Shown here: positions 26,551 to 34,120 of the stretch, one piece after another | How positions within the stretch are numbered: the stretch's first letter is position 1 | Layout of the letters: every line of letters begins with the position of its first letter | NCBI RefSeq assembly: GCF_000328525.1 | Contig: NC_019964.1 | Location: 2,790,001-2,854,000 of the forward strand | Length of the DNA stretch: 64,000 nucleotides | From: Halovivax ruber XH-70 | Lineage (GTDB): Archaea > Halobacteriota > Halobacteria > Halobacteriales > Natrialbaceae | Reading direction: 5' to 3' | Position numbers and translations under genes: made by a program | The notes under the pieces: generated by a model | The model's input: only the letters and a program-made list of their open reading frames with translations | Told to the model about the DNA's origin: nothing | The model's database searches: none

Positions 26551-26982
26551 ATGAACGTCGAGTTGCCGTTCGCGCCGGTGGACACGGTTATCCGCCGAAA
26601 TTCGGACGAGCTGCGCGTCAGCGCCGACGCCGCCGAAGAACTGGCACGGCGGATCCAGCTCCACGGGGCCAGCCTCGCCGAAACGGCCGCACAACAGGCC
26701 GAAGCCGACGGTAGAAAGACCCTCATGGCCGAGGATTTCGACGTCGAGACGGTGATCGACGACGACGAGTTGACGCTCCCGATCGCCCCCGTCGACCGGA
26801 TCGCACGCCTCGACATCGACGACCGCTATCGAGTGTCGATGGACGCCCGGATCGCCCTCGCGGACATCCTCGAGGACTTCGCCGACAACGTCGCCCGGGC
26901 GGCGGCGATTCTCGCTCGACACGCCGACCGACGCACCATCATCGACGACGACATCGAGACCTACTTCGCCCTCTTCGAGTGA
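26551..26982 (+). CDS. hstA: Archaeal histone with two fused histone folds
   Basis: A 143-residue protein made of two histone-fold repeats: ELPFAPVDTVIRRNSDELRVS...RKTLMAEDF (residues ~3-68) and ELTLPIAPVDRIARLDIDDRYRVS...DRRTIIDDDIETYFALF (~75-142). The two copies align (LPxAPVDxxxR, RVS, A..., DD/ED), so one chain equals a histone dimer, the usual haloarchaeal form. Unlike eukaryotic histones it is acidic and has no tail. It binds or organises DNA, or regulates genes globally. Its stop is 7 bp before the next start. Confidence 0.94.
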   Translation: MNVELPFAPVDTVIRRNSDELRVSADAAEELARRIQLHGASLAETAAQQAEADGRKTLMAEDFDVETVIDDDELTLPIAPVDRIARLDIDDRYRVSMDARIALADILEDFADNVARAAAILARHADRRTIIDDDIETYFALFE

Positions 26983-26989
26983 CCACCTG

Positions 26990-28003
26990 ATGCGCTTTGG
27001 GTACAGCGAGACCTGTCTGCGACACGACCCCGGCCCGCGCCACCCCGAGGCACCGACCCGTCTCGACGCGATTCGCGACCGACTCGCGAGCGTCCACGGT
27101 GTCTCCTACGTCGAGAGTGACCCCGCGCCCGTCGAGACCATCGAGGCGGTTCACGACCCGGCGTACGTCGAGGAGTTTCGCTCGTTCTGCGACGATGGCG
27201 GTGGCGAGTGGGATCCGGACACCAGCGCCGTCGAGGCGACCTGGGACGCGGCCCTGCAGAGCGCCGGACTCGCCTGTTGGGCCGCCGACGAGGCACTCGC
27301 TGGGGAGGTCGGGCGAAAGACGCCATTTTCTATCGGGCGACCGCCGGGCCACCACGCCGTCGCCGACGACGCGATGGGATTTTGCTTCTTCAACAACGTC
27401 GCCGTTGCCGCCCAGCACGCTATCGACGACGACGGCGGCGCCGATCGGGTCGCGATCGTCGACTGGGACGTCCACCACGGAAACGGCACGCAGGATCTGT
27501 TTTACGACCGCGAAGACGTCTTCTTCGCGTCGATCCACGAAGATGGGCTCTACCCCGGCACCGGCGAGGTCGACGAGACGGGCGAGGGGGCCGGCGAGGG
27601 AACCACGATGAACGTCCCGATGCCCGATTCGGCGACCGACGCCGCGTACCTGGCTGTCTTCGACGAGCTACTCGGGCCGGCACTTCGTGACTTCGACCCC
27701 GATCTCCTCCTGCTAAGCGCCGGGTTCGACGCCCACCGACACGATCCGATCTCGCGGGTCCGACTCACCACGGAAGCCTACGCGCTGATGGCCGATCGCG
27801 CCCGGTCGATCGCCGAAAGCGTCGACGCCGGACTGGCTGTCGTCCTCGAAGGCGGCTACAGTCTCGACGTACTCGCCGACAGCGTCGCACTCGTGCACGA
27901 GACATTCGACGGTCGCGAGCCGATCGAACCCGACGACGGGATCGACGAGTCGGTCGACGCACTCCTCGACGACGTGGCGTCCGCTCACGGACTGGACCGA
28001 TAG
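26990..28003 (+). CDS. hdaI: Histone-deacetylase-family enzyme (HdaI/AcuC type)
   Basis: A 337-residue zinc-dependent deacetylase fold. Motifs include HDPGPRHPEAPTRL at the N terminus, RPPGHHA (catalytic His pair, ~119-123), GFCFFNNVAVAA, the metal ligands in VDWDVHHGNGTQ (~158-168) and the C-terminal AGFDAH and EGGYSL. Family members deacetylate lysines, acetyl-CoA synthetase (AcuC) or polyamines. Adjacency to a histone gene is suggestive, but haloarchaeal histones lack lysine tails, so the substrate is open. Probably cotranscribed with the histone gene. Confidence 0.93.
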   Translation: MRFGYSETCLRHDPGPRHPEAPTRLDAIRDRLASVHGVSYVESDPAPVETIEAVHDPAYVEEFRSFCDDGGGEWDPDTSAVEATWDAALQSAGLACWAADEALAGEVGRKTPFSIGRPPGHHAVADDAMGFCFFNNVAVAAQHAIDDDGGADRVAIVDWDVHHGNGTQDLFYDREDVFFASIHEDGLYPGTGEVDETGEGAGEGTTMNVPMPDSATDAAYLAVFDELLGPALRDFDPDLLLLSAGFDAHRHDPISRVRLTTEAYALMADRARSIAESVDAGLAVVLEGGYSLDVLADSVALVHETFDGREPIEPDDGIDESVDALLDDVASAHGLDR

Positions 28004-28067
28004 GGAGTCTGTCGGGACAGGAACGACGAACCCGTCGACAGAACCCGACGTGAGTCGTGCCGACGGG

Positions 28068-29480
28068 TCAAACCGACGGTCGAACGTACCTCGCCAGCTC
28101 GAGCCCGAACTCTGGACAGAGTTCAGTGACGTCGTCGCCCTGCAGCACGTCGTAGCCTTCCTCGAGTGCGGTCTCGACGTGGGCGCCGAGACGAACGCCG
28201 AAGAGGGCGTCACTATCGAGGAACGCTGGGGCAGTCCGATACTCGCGTTCGCGTTCGACGACGTAGCGATCGCCGTCGAGGTACGGGCCATAGACGTCCG
28301 GGTCGTCGGCGTAGGCGTCGAAGAACCCCTCGGCGTGCTCGCGGACGTGGACCGGCGGCCCCTCGTGAGGCTCGATCGCCGGGCGCTCGGCGACGGCGAG
28401 TTCGACCCAGAGGACGGCCGTCTCGTCGGCCCAGGCGGCGCTCCGGCAGACGTCGAAGCCCTGCCGGTTCAGTGCGTCGACGAGCCCGTCCCGTGACCGT
28501 TCGAGCTGTGGGTAGAGTTGATCGTCGACGAGATCGGGTGCGTCGAACCGGATCGCGACCGGCGTGGTGGCGCGGTCGGCCAGCACGGTCTCGAGTTCGG
28601 CGGGTGTGAGCGGCTCCGGATCGGCGGATTCGAAGTGGTCGAGTTCGGGATCGGCGAGGAGCGCTCGGGCGTGGTGCTGAAAGCGAGCGACGTTCTCGGC
28701 CGAGCAGACCGCGGCGACGTTGCGGCCGGGGTCGGTCGGGTCGATGACGATCAGTGGATCGTCGAAGGGGAGGTCGACGTCGTCGACCTCCGGGTCACGA
28801 GACGGTGACGGTGCCGTCTCGCCGTGCGCTTCGGGGTCGAGGTGGACTGGCGGGTGCCAGTCGGCCGCCGCCTCGAGGAGTGGGCGAAAACCGCCGTACT
28901 CGAGGACGAGTAATTCCGTGAGGTAGCCGCTGAAGCCGCGTGTTCGGAGGTCGCTCCCGTAAACACCGATCGCTTTCAGGAACGCCTTCGCGAGGCGCAC
29001 CTCTGCAGTGAGGGCGGGATCGAGTCGTTCCTGCAAGTACGTCGTGTGGAACGGCGTTCGATCGACGGCCGACCGGATGTCGGTCGCGGCATCGAGACGG
29101 TAGCATGGCACGACGTCGACCGCGAAGCCATCGCGCTCGCCGGTCACGTATGGATGCTCGGCGTACTCCTCGTGCCCGTCGGGCAGCGTCTCGTGCCCGA
29201 CCGCGAGGCCATCCCGTTCGAGCGTCTCGCGGTCGGTACCTGCCGGAAAGCGCACGAAGACGTCGATGTCCCGATCCCCACTGATCCAGGTGTCCCGTGC
29301 CGTCGAGCCGACCAGCATGACGTCCGCGTCCGGATGACGCTCGGTCACCGCCGTTTCGGCCCGATCGAGCAGGGAATCGGCGACGGCGTCCAGCGCGGCT
29401 CGTTCGTTCGCGTCGGGTTCGACGCGATCAAGAACCGTCGACAGCACGTCCGCGAGCCGGTCGTCACCGTCGGTACTCAT
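28068..29480 (-). CDS. cca: CCA-adding enzyme, archaeal class I
   Basis: A 470-residue tRNA nucleotidyltransferase. The nucleotidyltransferase motif GSTARDTWISGDRDIDVFVRF gives the G-S and D-x-D catalytic residues, and YAEHPYVTGERDGFAVDVVPCYR supplies the third acidic residue. The remaining domains (YLQERLDPALTAEVRLAKAFLKAIGVYGSDLRTRGFSGYL...) match archaeal CCA enzymes. It adds CCA to tRNA 3' ends, which is needed here because the tRNA genes in this window do not encode CCA. It is divergent from tRNA-Asn. Confidence 0.95.
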   Translation of the reverse strand: MSTDGDDRLADVLSTVLDRVEPDANERAALDAVADSLLDRAETAVTERHPDADVMLVGSTARDTWISGDRDIDVFVRFPAGTDRETLERDGLAVGHETLPDGHEEYAEHPYVTGERDGFAVDVVPCYRLDAATDIRSAVDRTPFHTTYLQERLDPALTAEVRLAKAFLKAIGVYGSDLRTRGFSGYLTELLVLEYGGFRPLLEAAADWHPPVHLDPEAHGETAPSPSRDPEVDDVDLPFDDPLIVIDPTDPGRNVAAVCSAENVARFQHHARALLADPELDHFESADPEPLTPAELETVLADRATTPVAIRFDAPDLVDDQLYPQLERSRDGLVDALNRQGFDVCRSAAWADETAVLWVELAVAERPAIEPHEGPPVHVREHAEGFFDAYADDPDVYGPYLDGDRYVVEREREYRTAPAFLDSDALFGVRLGAHVETALEEGYDVLQGDDVTELCPEFGLELARYVRPSV

Positions 29481-29613
29481 CGACTGACGCTTCGCGGGCC
29501 CGTCGGGAAAGCGTATCGAAGCGTCACGGCCCGCTCGGACGCCCTGCGTGCAACTGATTCGCAGGCCGGCAAAGCGAAAGCCCTATGAAACACTCTCGTC
29601 TACTCGAAATCGA

Positions 29614-29686
29614 GCCGAAGTAGCTCAGATGGTAGAGCACCTCGCTGTTAACGAGGTTGTCCCAGGTTCGAGTCCTGGCTTCGGCG
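29614..29686 (+). tRNA. tRNA-Asn (anticodon GTT)
   Basis: A canonical 73-nt cloverleaf: acceptor gccgaag/cttcggc with G73, D stem gctc/gagc, anticodon stem cctcg/cgagg with loop ctgttaa, T stem ccagg/cctgg with loop ttcgagt. CCA is not encoded. Confidence 0.97.
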
Positions 29687-29850
29687 TCCACTTCTCACAG
29701 TTTTCTCGTGAGGAGCGGTAGCTCCGAGCGAACTCGAGTGAGAAGCGGACGGTACAAACAGGACTCGGACACGCGAGTCGCAGCCCCGGAACGGCCGAAC
29801 GGAGCGCGGTTCGGAACGAGGTGAGAACCGCGTTGCGAACGGTGAAACCG
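29687..29850 (+). repeat. Trailer of tRNA-Asn with inverted copy of its 3' end
   Basis: Bases 29738-29770 are an imperfect inverted copy of the tRNA 3' third plus first trailer bases (29668-29698): gtgagaag and then caggactcg pair with cttctcac and cgagtcctg. Between the arms are short hairpins. After the second arm come cgcgagtcgcagccccgga, also seen behind the tRNA-like locus at 2.1 kb, and hairpins gcggttc/gaaccgc and acgg/ccgt. The rest of the 338-bp gap to the next gene, 29851-30024, holds only its promoter region. Confidence 0.75.
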
Positions 29851-30024
29851 TGAGCAGTGTGAGGACGCACGCTCGAAACGTCTCGCATCTATTCGAGTCT
29901 TGGCTTCAGAACAGTTCTTTGAACAGTGCCCAAGGAAATCTGCGCGAGCTGTCGGAGTCGCGACGGAGTTTCGAATACATCATAGTAATAAGCACTAAGT
30001 ACGGCCGAATTTCATGCACCTCTA

Positions 30025-31683
30025 ATGACTAATTATTCGAAGTCCAGACGATCACTGCTGGCCGCAGTTGCGAGTGGTGCGGCAATAAGCGCAGCGGGCT
30101 GTACAGAGATGGCCGATGAGACGCCCGATGACGAGGACGATGGCGGTTCGGGCAAGGCGACGATTGCACTCTCAGAACAGTTGACAGCTACGGAGATCCG
30201 GATCGATTCGATCGAGACGGAGGTCGACGCACAACTCGAGGTCGTCGGTGAAAACGGTAGAGCAGTCGCGCAACCCGTCGTGCTCGATGCCGGTGACGAA
30301 TTGACAGATTACACTATTTCGTACACGGAGGCGCTCGACGAGTCGCAGACGGTGACGGCCAAGGTCGTCGCCGATGGGGAGGGGACACTCGCGTCCGCGT
30401 CGGCCTCCGTACAGCCCGGCCTCGTCGAACTCTCGACGGAAACGGTGACGCTCGTGGACGCGTCGCCCGACCACGGATTCGAGTACCCGTACTTCGCGTA
30501 CGTTCCGGCGGACATCGGCTCGAACGGGCCGGTATACGTAGAACCGAACAACACCGGAACATCCACTGACGATTTCGAGAAACACCGTTTGCGTGCCAGA
30601 GAGCTGCTCAAGTCGGAAGCCTGGCAGCGAAAGATCCCGGAACAGCTCGGCGTCCCGTATCTGGTCCCCGTTTTCCCGCGGCCACGGGACGACCCGGAGA
30701 GTTGGCGCCACTACGTACACGCGCTGGACGCGGAGACGATGTCGATCGACGACGGGCCGCTGAAACGCGTCGATTTGCAGTTGCTCTCGATGATCGATCA
30801 CTTCCGTGCGTCGTTGAAGGGGTCGCTCGGGTACACGGCCGCAACTGACGTCCACCTTAACGGGTATTCGGCGTCCGGAAATTTCGTCAACCGATTCACG
30901 GCACTCCACCCGGACCGAGTACGGGCCGTCACCGCAGGTGGCGTCAACGGAACCCTGATACTCCCCCGTTCAGCGGCCAAAGACAGGTCGCTTCCGTACC
31001 CGATTGGCGTCGAAGACGTCACCGACCTGACCGGCGACGAGTTCGACGAGGCCGCGTGGACATCGGTGCCACAGTTCGTCTATCTCGGTGAGGAAGATAC
31101 CAACGACACGATTCCGTACGACGACGCGTGGAACGCGGAGCTTCGAGAGATCGCACTCGACGTCTACGGCGAAGATATGCAGGACGATCGGATGCCGTAC
31201 TGCGAATCTGTCTACGAGGATGCGGGGGCGAACGCTCAGTTTCACGTCTACGGAACAGTCGGTCACACCGTCGGGAGGTGGATGATTCGCGACATCTACG
31301 AATTCCACCACAATCACCTCGAGGGTGAGAGCGACTTCAAGCCGATCGACGTTCGGGATGCACCGGCGATCGATGTCGGTTTCGAAACGCCGCCGAGCGG
31401 TGGCGATACGCAGATCGACGTCCGGATCACCATCCCAGCAGACTTCATCCTCGACGGGACGTTCTCCGGCGGGTCCGTCTCTGTGATGCTGGATACGGGC
31501 ACCGAAATCGAGTGGAGAAATCGCATCGGTCTCACGGGAGATCGCCACATCCTGCCGGACCAGCTACCGGCCGAAGAGGTTAGATCGTTCAGCACGGACC
31601 AAGTGCTAGAGTCCGGCACGCAGGTTACCGTCGGGTTGATGGACGGCGCGATCGTCACGGACGAAACGGTCACCGTCGAGTGA
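30025..31683 (+). CDS. Tat lipoprotein with esterase/depolymerase-like alpha/beta-hydrolase domain
   Basis: A 552-residue exported protein. The N terminus MTNYSKSRRSLLAAVASGAA is a Tat-type signal with a lipobox cysteine at ~C26 (SAAGC), then an acidic linker and a beta domain to ~residue 140. The main domain starts YPYFAYVPADIGSNGPVYVEPNN and contains the nucleophile elbow LNGYSASGNFVNRF, with HP..V and GTVGHTVGRWMI supplying a candidate histidine; this resembles PHB-depolymerase/esterase LpqC-like proteins. The C terminus is a further beta domain. It probably hydrolyses an ester outside the cell; substrate unknown. Confidence 0.8.
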   Translation: MTNYSKSRRSLLAAVASGAAISAAGCTEMADETPDDEDDGGSGKATIALSEQLTATEIRIDSIETEVDAQLEVVGENGRAVAQPVVLDAGDELTDYTISYTEALDESQTVTAKVVADGEGTLASASASVQPGLVELSTETVTLVDASPDHGFEYPYFAYVPADIGSNGPVYVEPNNTGTSTDDFEKHRLRARELLKSEAWQRKIPEQLGVPYLVPVFPRPRDDPESWRHYVHALDAETMSIDDGPLKRVDLQLLSMIDHFRASLKGSLGYTAATDVHLNGYSASGNFVNRFTALHPDRVRAVTAGGVNGTLILPRSAAKDRSLPYPIGVEDVTDLTGDEFDEAAWTSVPQFVYLGEEDTNDTIPYDDAWNAELREIALDVYGEDMQDDRMPYCESVYEDAGANAQFHVYGTVGHTVGRWMIRDIYEFHHNHLEGESDFKPIDVRDAPAIDVGFETPPSGGDTQIDVRITIPADFILDGTFSGGSVSVMLDTGTEIEWRNRIGLTGDRHILPDQLPAEEVRSFSTDQVLESGTQVTVGLMDGAIVTDETVTVE

Positions 31684-31780
31684 TCGAGACAGGGGGAACG
31701 CACTCCAACGGACGTTACTCTCGGAGCAGCCCCCTGGTCGCTTCCCAGCCTATTTCGCAATCGGGCGACGAAGGGTCGGT

Positions 31781-32371
31781 ATGACGCCTTCAGAGCGACG
31801 AACGACGGATCACCACGGTCACGACGTCGTCGACCCACTGTCCGTCGCGGTCGTGACGGTGTCCAGTTCACGAGCGGCGCAGCGGTCGGATCCGGACGCC
31901 GAAATCGACGATCCCGGCGGCGATACGGTCGCAACGTGTTTCGAAGGCAAGGGACACGAGGTCCGCGAGCGGGTGCTGGTCCGGGACGATTTCGCGGCGA
32001 TTCGCTCTGCAGTACGGGGCCTGGCCACCCGCCACGAAATCGACGTGGTCGTGACGACCGGCGGAACGGGTGTGAGTGCGGACGACGTCACGCCAGAAGC
32101 GGTTTCGTCGCTGTTCGAACGCGAACTGCCCGGGTTCGGCGAGCTGTTCCGCATGCTCTCGTGGGAAGAAGTCGGGACGCGAGTGATGGCCTCTAGAGCG
32201 ACCGCCGGGCTCGCCGCGGACACGCCGGTGTTCTGTCTCCCGGGGAGTCAGAGCGCCTGCGAAACGGCCTGCGAAGAGTTGATCGTCCCCGAAACGCCAC
32301 ACCTCGCTGGCGTGGCCACCGCGCATCGGATAACAGTCGAGGGAACGATGCGGGACGGCGACGAGGAGTGA
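31781..32371 (+). CDS. moaB: MoaB/Mog-type molybdopterin adenylyltransferase
   Basis: A 196-residue protein of the MoaB/MogA fold, which adenylylates molybdopterin in molybdenum/tungsten cofactor synthesis. The family motif is VVTTGGTGVSADDVTPEAV at residues ~88-106, followed by ELPGFGELFRMLSWEEVGTRVMASRATAG and the substrate-loop VFCLPGSQSACETACE. The N-terminal ~20 residues are a variable, His-containing extension. It is 56 bp upstream of the intron-containing tRNA. Confidence 0.93.
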   Translation: MTPSERRTTDHHGHDVVDPLSVAVVTVSSSRAAQRSDPDAEIDDPGGDTVATCFEGKGHEVRERVLVRDDFAAIRSAVRGLATRHEIDVVVTTGGTGVSADDVTPEAVSSLFERELPGFGELFRMLSWEEVGTRVMASRATAGLAADTPVFCLPGSQSACETACEELIVPETPHLAGVATAHRITVEGTMRDGDEE

Positions 32372-32427
32372 CGGGAGTCGCGCCGGACAGAAACTGTTAC
32401 TACCGTGGCGAAATTTCCCTGAGACGA

Positions 32428-32532
32428 GGGCCCTTAGCTCAGTCTGGTAAGAGCGCTCGGCTCATAACGAAGCCGGTGTCTCCGGAATCGTGGGATACCG
32501 AGTGGTCGTTGGTTCGAATCCGACAGGGCCCA
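32428..32532 (+). tRNA. Intron-containing tRNA, anticodon CAT (Ile2 or elongator Met)
   Basis: The 105-nt gene folds into a cloverleaf when about 30 nt after position 37 are removed. The acceptor stem is gggccct/agggccc with A73, the D stem gctc/gagc, the anticodon stem ctcgg/ccgag with loop ctcat-a|a, and the T stem gttgg/ccgac with loop ttcgaat. The intron, starting about acgaagccgg, carries an inner ccgg/ccgg hairpin as expected near a bulge-helix-bulge splice site. The body (gggcccttagctcag... tggtcg.tggttc.a.tcc) resembles tRNA-Ile2, whose C34 is modified to agmatidine in archaea; automatic tools would call it Met. The accessory region begins just behind it. Confidence 0.9.
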
Positions 32533-32709
32533 TGCAGAAACTACTCGATTTGTGACCGCCCCGGGAAAGGCGTTTTTCGGGCACATCACCCGCATAATAA
32601 CCCGTTTTCCTGATTCGGAAATCGGGAGTTCGAAAGTGGAGCCCAGGTGGCTACTACTCGCGGGTCGCCGCCGTCTTGCGATTTCTATAGCCGTAAATTG
32701 GTGGTCAGA

Positions 32710-32946
32710 ATGAGCTCGAAATTTGCCGCAATCGAGCTCGAAACACTTCAAAAGCGCGCTTCCAGCAATCCGGCACCCGAGAAGGACCGGGAATTTCGCT
32801 GCCCGGAGTGTAACGCCCGTTGCACGCGGCTCCTCGACGGGCAATCGGAGGCGGGCCACGCGCGGACGTGTTCTCGTCGTCTAGAGCGTACAGGTTCGTA
32901 TAGAGTGGGTCCGACTGTCGCTGGCGAGACGGAGGCTGGGCAATGA
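32710..32946 (+). CDS. Small zinc-finger protein, first gene of the element
   Basis: A 78-residue protein with C-x2-C (FRCPECNARC) and a later HARTC, a plausible single zinc site, after a helical N terminus (KFAAIELETLQKRA). A TATA-like TATAGCCG sits 17-24 bp before the ATG. Its stop overlaps the next ATG by 4 bp (ATGA). Similar tiny zinc genes fill the left ends of many haloarchaeal elements; no function is known to me. Confidence 0.6.
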   Translation: MSSKFAAIELETLQKRASSNPAPEKDREFRCPECNARCTRLLDGQSEAGHARTCSRRLERTGSYRVGPTVAGETEAGQ

Positions 32947-33071
32947 CGGGATTCGTCCCCGCGTCGTCGCTATACAACGTCGAGACGCAGACGTCGATTC
33001 CACACCCCGCAGTCGACGAATCCACCCCAGACCGTGAGAAGAGTGAGGGTTCCCAAGGTGATTCGGCATGA
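32943..33071 (+). CDS. Tiny ORF of 42 residues in the overlap chain
   Basis: MTGFVPASSLYNVETQTSIP... ends EGSQGDSA. It has no recognisable motif, but it overlaps its neighbours on both sides by exactly 4 bp (ATGA at 32943 and at 33068), as do the other genes of this chain. That is the main support for it being translated. Confidence 0.45.
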   Translation: MTGFVPASSLYNVETQTSIPHPAVDESTPDREKSEGSQGDSA

Positions 33072-33184
33072 GCCGTCTCGTCGAGCGAGACTGTCCTCGG
33101 TGTGGGGAGCCCGTCTCTGCATCGCGTCCCTTGTGTCCCGAGTGCTCTCGCGAGATCAACCGCGTCCGAGGTGACGTCTTGTGA
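33068..33184 (+). CDS. Tiny zinc-ribbon protein, 38 residues
   Basis: MSRLVERDCPRCGEPVSASR continues PLCPECSREINRVRG: a complete C-x2-C ... C-x2-C zinc ribbon in 38 residues. It starts in an ATGA overlap with the gene before and ends in a GTGA overlap with the gene after. Probably a small nucleic-acid-binding or accessory protein; function unknown. Confidence 0.6.
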   Translation: MSRLVERDCPRCGEPVSASRPLCPECSREINRVRGDVL

Positions 33185-33645
33185 GCGTCGCGGACAACGC
33201 GGACTGGGGACGGACCGTTGAGACTGCCGCGTGCGAACGCTGGCCGCTCGAGCACGTCGCCGGCGACGACAGCGAACCCGACTGGTTCGACGCGCGGTTC
33301 GTCGCGCCCCTCGAAACGGAACTCGCTCCCGTTCCGATCGTCGAGGCCGGGACGCCAGTCGAGGTCAAGTCCTGTCGACGGCGGTATCAGGGGCGATATG
33401 GACGCTGGTGGATCAAGCGTGAGAGTCACGAGCAGCTGCTCGAGGCCGGCGGCGAGTACGTTCTGGCAGTGACAGACCGATCCGGAATCGTGCGGATGTC
33501 GCTGCTGGACGCGGAGACGGTCGACTGTCTGTTTTCGACCTGGTGGGGAACAGGTAACGGTGGAAAGGACGCCGAGGAGTACCGACAGGTTCCGTGGACG
33601 GCTGTCTTCGATGACCTCGTCGGGCAAGGAGGTGAGGTCCTGTGA
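33181..33645 (+). CDS. PD-(D/E)XK nuclease-like protein
   Basis: A 154-residue protein with a GTG start in a GTGA overlap. The core VEAGTPVEVKSCRRRYQG contains an E-x-K motif (VEVKS), with an acidic pair upstream (DWFDARF) and a following strand (GRWWIKRESHEQLLEAGGEYVLAVTD). This is the layout of small PD-(D/E)XK nucleases of the Holliday-junction-resolvase/restriction type found in haloarchaeal viruses and plasmids. Activity is inferred from the motif. It is the only enzyme-like member of the small-gene chain. Confidence 0.6.
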   Translation: MSVADNADWGRTVETAACERWPLEHVAGDDSEPDWFDARFVAPLETELAPVPIVEAGTPVEVKSCRRRYQGRYGRWWIKRESHEQLLEAGGEYVLAVTDRSGIVRMSLLDAETVDCLFSTWWGTGNGGKDAEEYRQVPWTAVFDDLVGQGGEVL

Positions 33646-33833
33646 CGCGCTGTTACGAGTGTTCCGCGTTCGTCGATTCGCAACTTGTTGCGGTGAACAT
33701 TCCGCCGGACGAGGACTACGGATTCACGCTCTGTGTCTCCTGCCAGCCGTTGTATCCCCGTGACCGTCAGTACAGGCCCCGACGTCTCCCTAATCTGTCC
33801 TGTATTCCGCTTCGGGAGGGTGATCTGTCGTGA
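33642..33833 (+). CDS. Small zinc-ribbon protein, 63 residues
   Basis: Starts at GTG in a 4-bp overlap. MTRCYECSAFVDSQLVAV... has C-x2-C twice (CYEC and CVSC), a zinc ribbon. It ends in a further GTGA overlap with the next gene. Function unknown. Confidence 0.55.
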   Translation: MTRCYECSAFVDSQLVAVNIPPDEDYGFTLCVSCQPLYPRDRQYRPRRLPNLSCIPLREGDLS

Positions 33834-34117
33834 GCGTCGAGCCTGACCGGGACCTGAGTTCCGAGCTCGCGAGTCCGAAGTCGGGCCTCCAGGGCTTTCC
33901 CGTCGACGCGATCTGCACCGGCTGCCAGCGCGTCCACGTCAAGCAGGTACGCCCGGAAGACGTCGGCCAGTCGGTTAACGTCGATCCAGTGACGCTCGAG
34001 GCGGCTGCGCTCACGTCGTTCAAACACGTCTGCCACCGGTGCGGGTCGGCGACGTGGTGGAACCCGACGGCTGTGCTGTCCGGGTTGATCGAGACCCAGC
34101 GGTCCGCGGAGGAGTGA
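33830..34117 (+). CDS. Small zinc-finger protein, 95 residues
   Basis: GTG start in a 4-bp overlap. Two C-x2-C pairs are seen: ICTGCQRVHVKQV and HVCHRCGSATWW. The central region is helical. It ends 3 bp before the large winged-helix gene and is presumably in the same transcript. Confidence 0.6.
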   Translation: MSVEPDRDLSSELASPKSGLQGFPVDAICTGCQRVHVKQVRPEDVGQSVNVDPVTLEAAALTSFKHVCHRCGSATWWNPTAVLSGLIETQRSAEE

Positions 34118-34120
34118 CCG

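Noticed and set aside
32881-33627. 248-codon minus-strand frame over the small-gene chain
   Set aside because: The forward frames have zinc and nuclease motifs and precise 4-bp overlaps; the reverse frame has no recognisable content.
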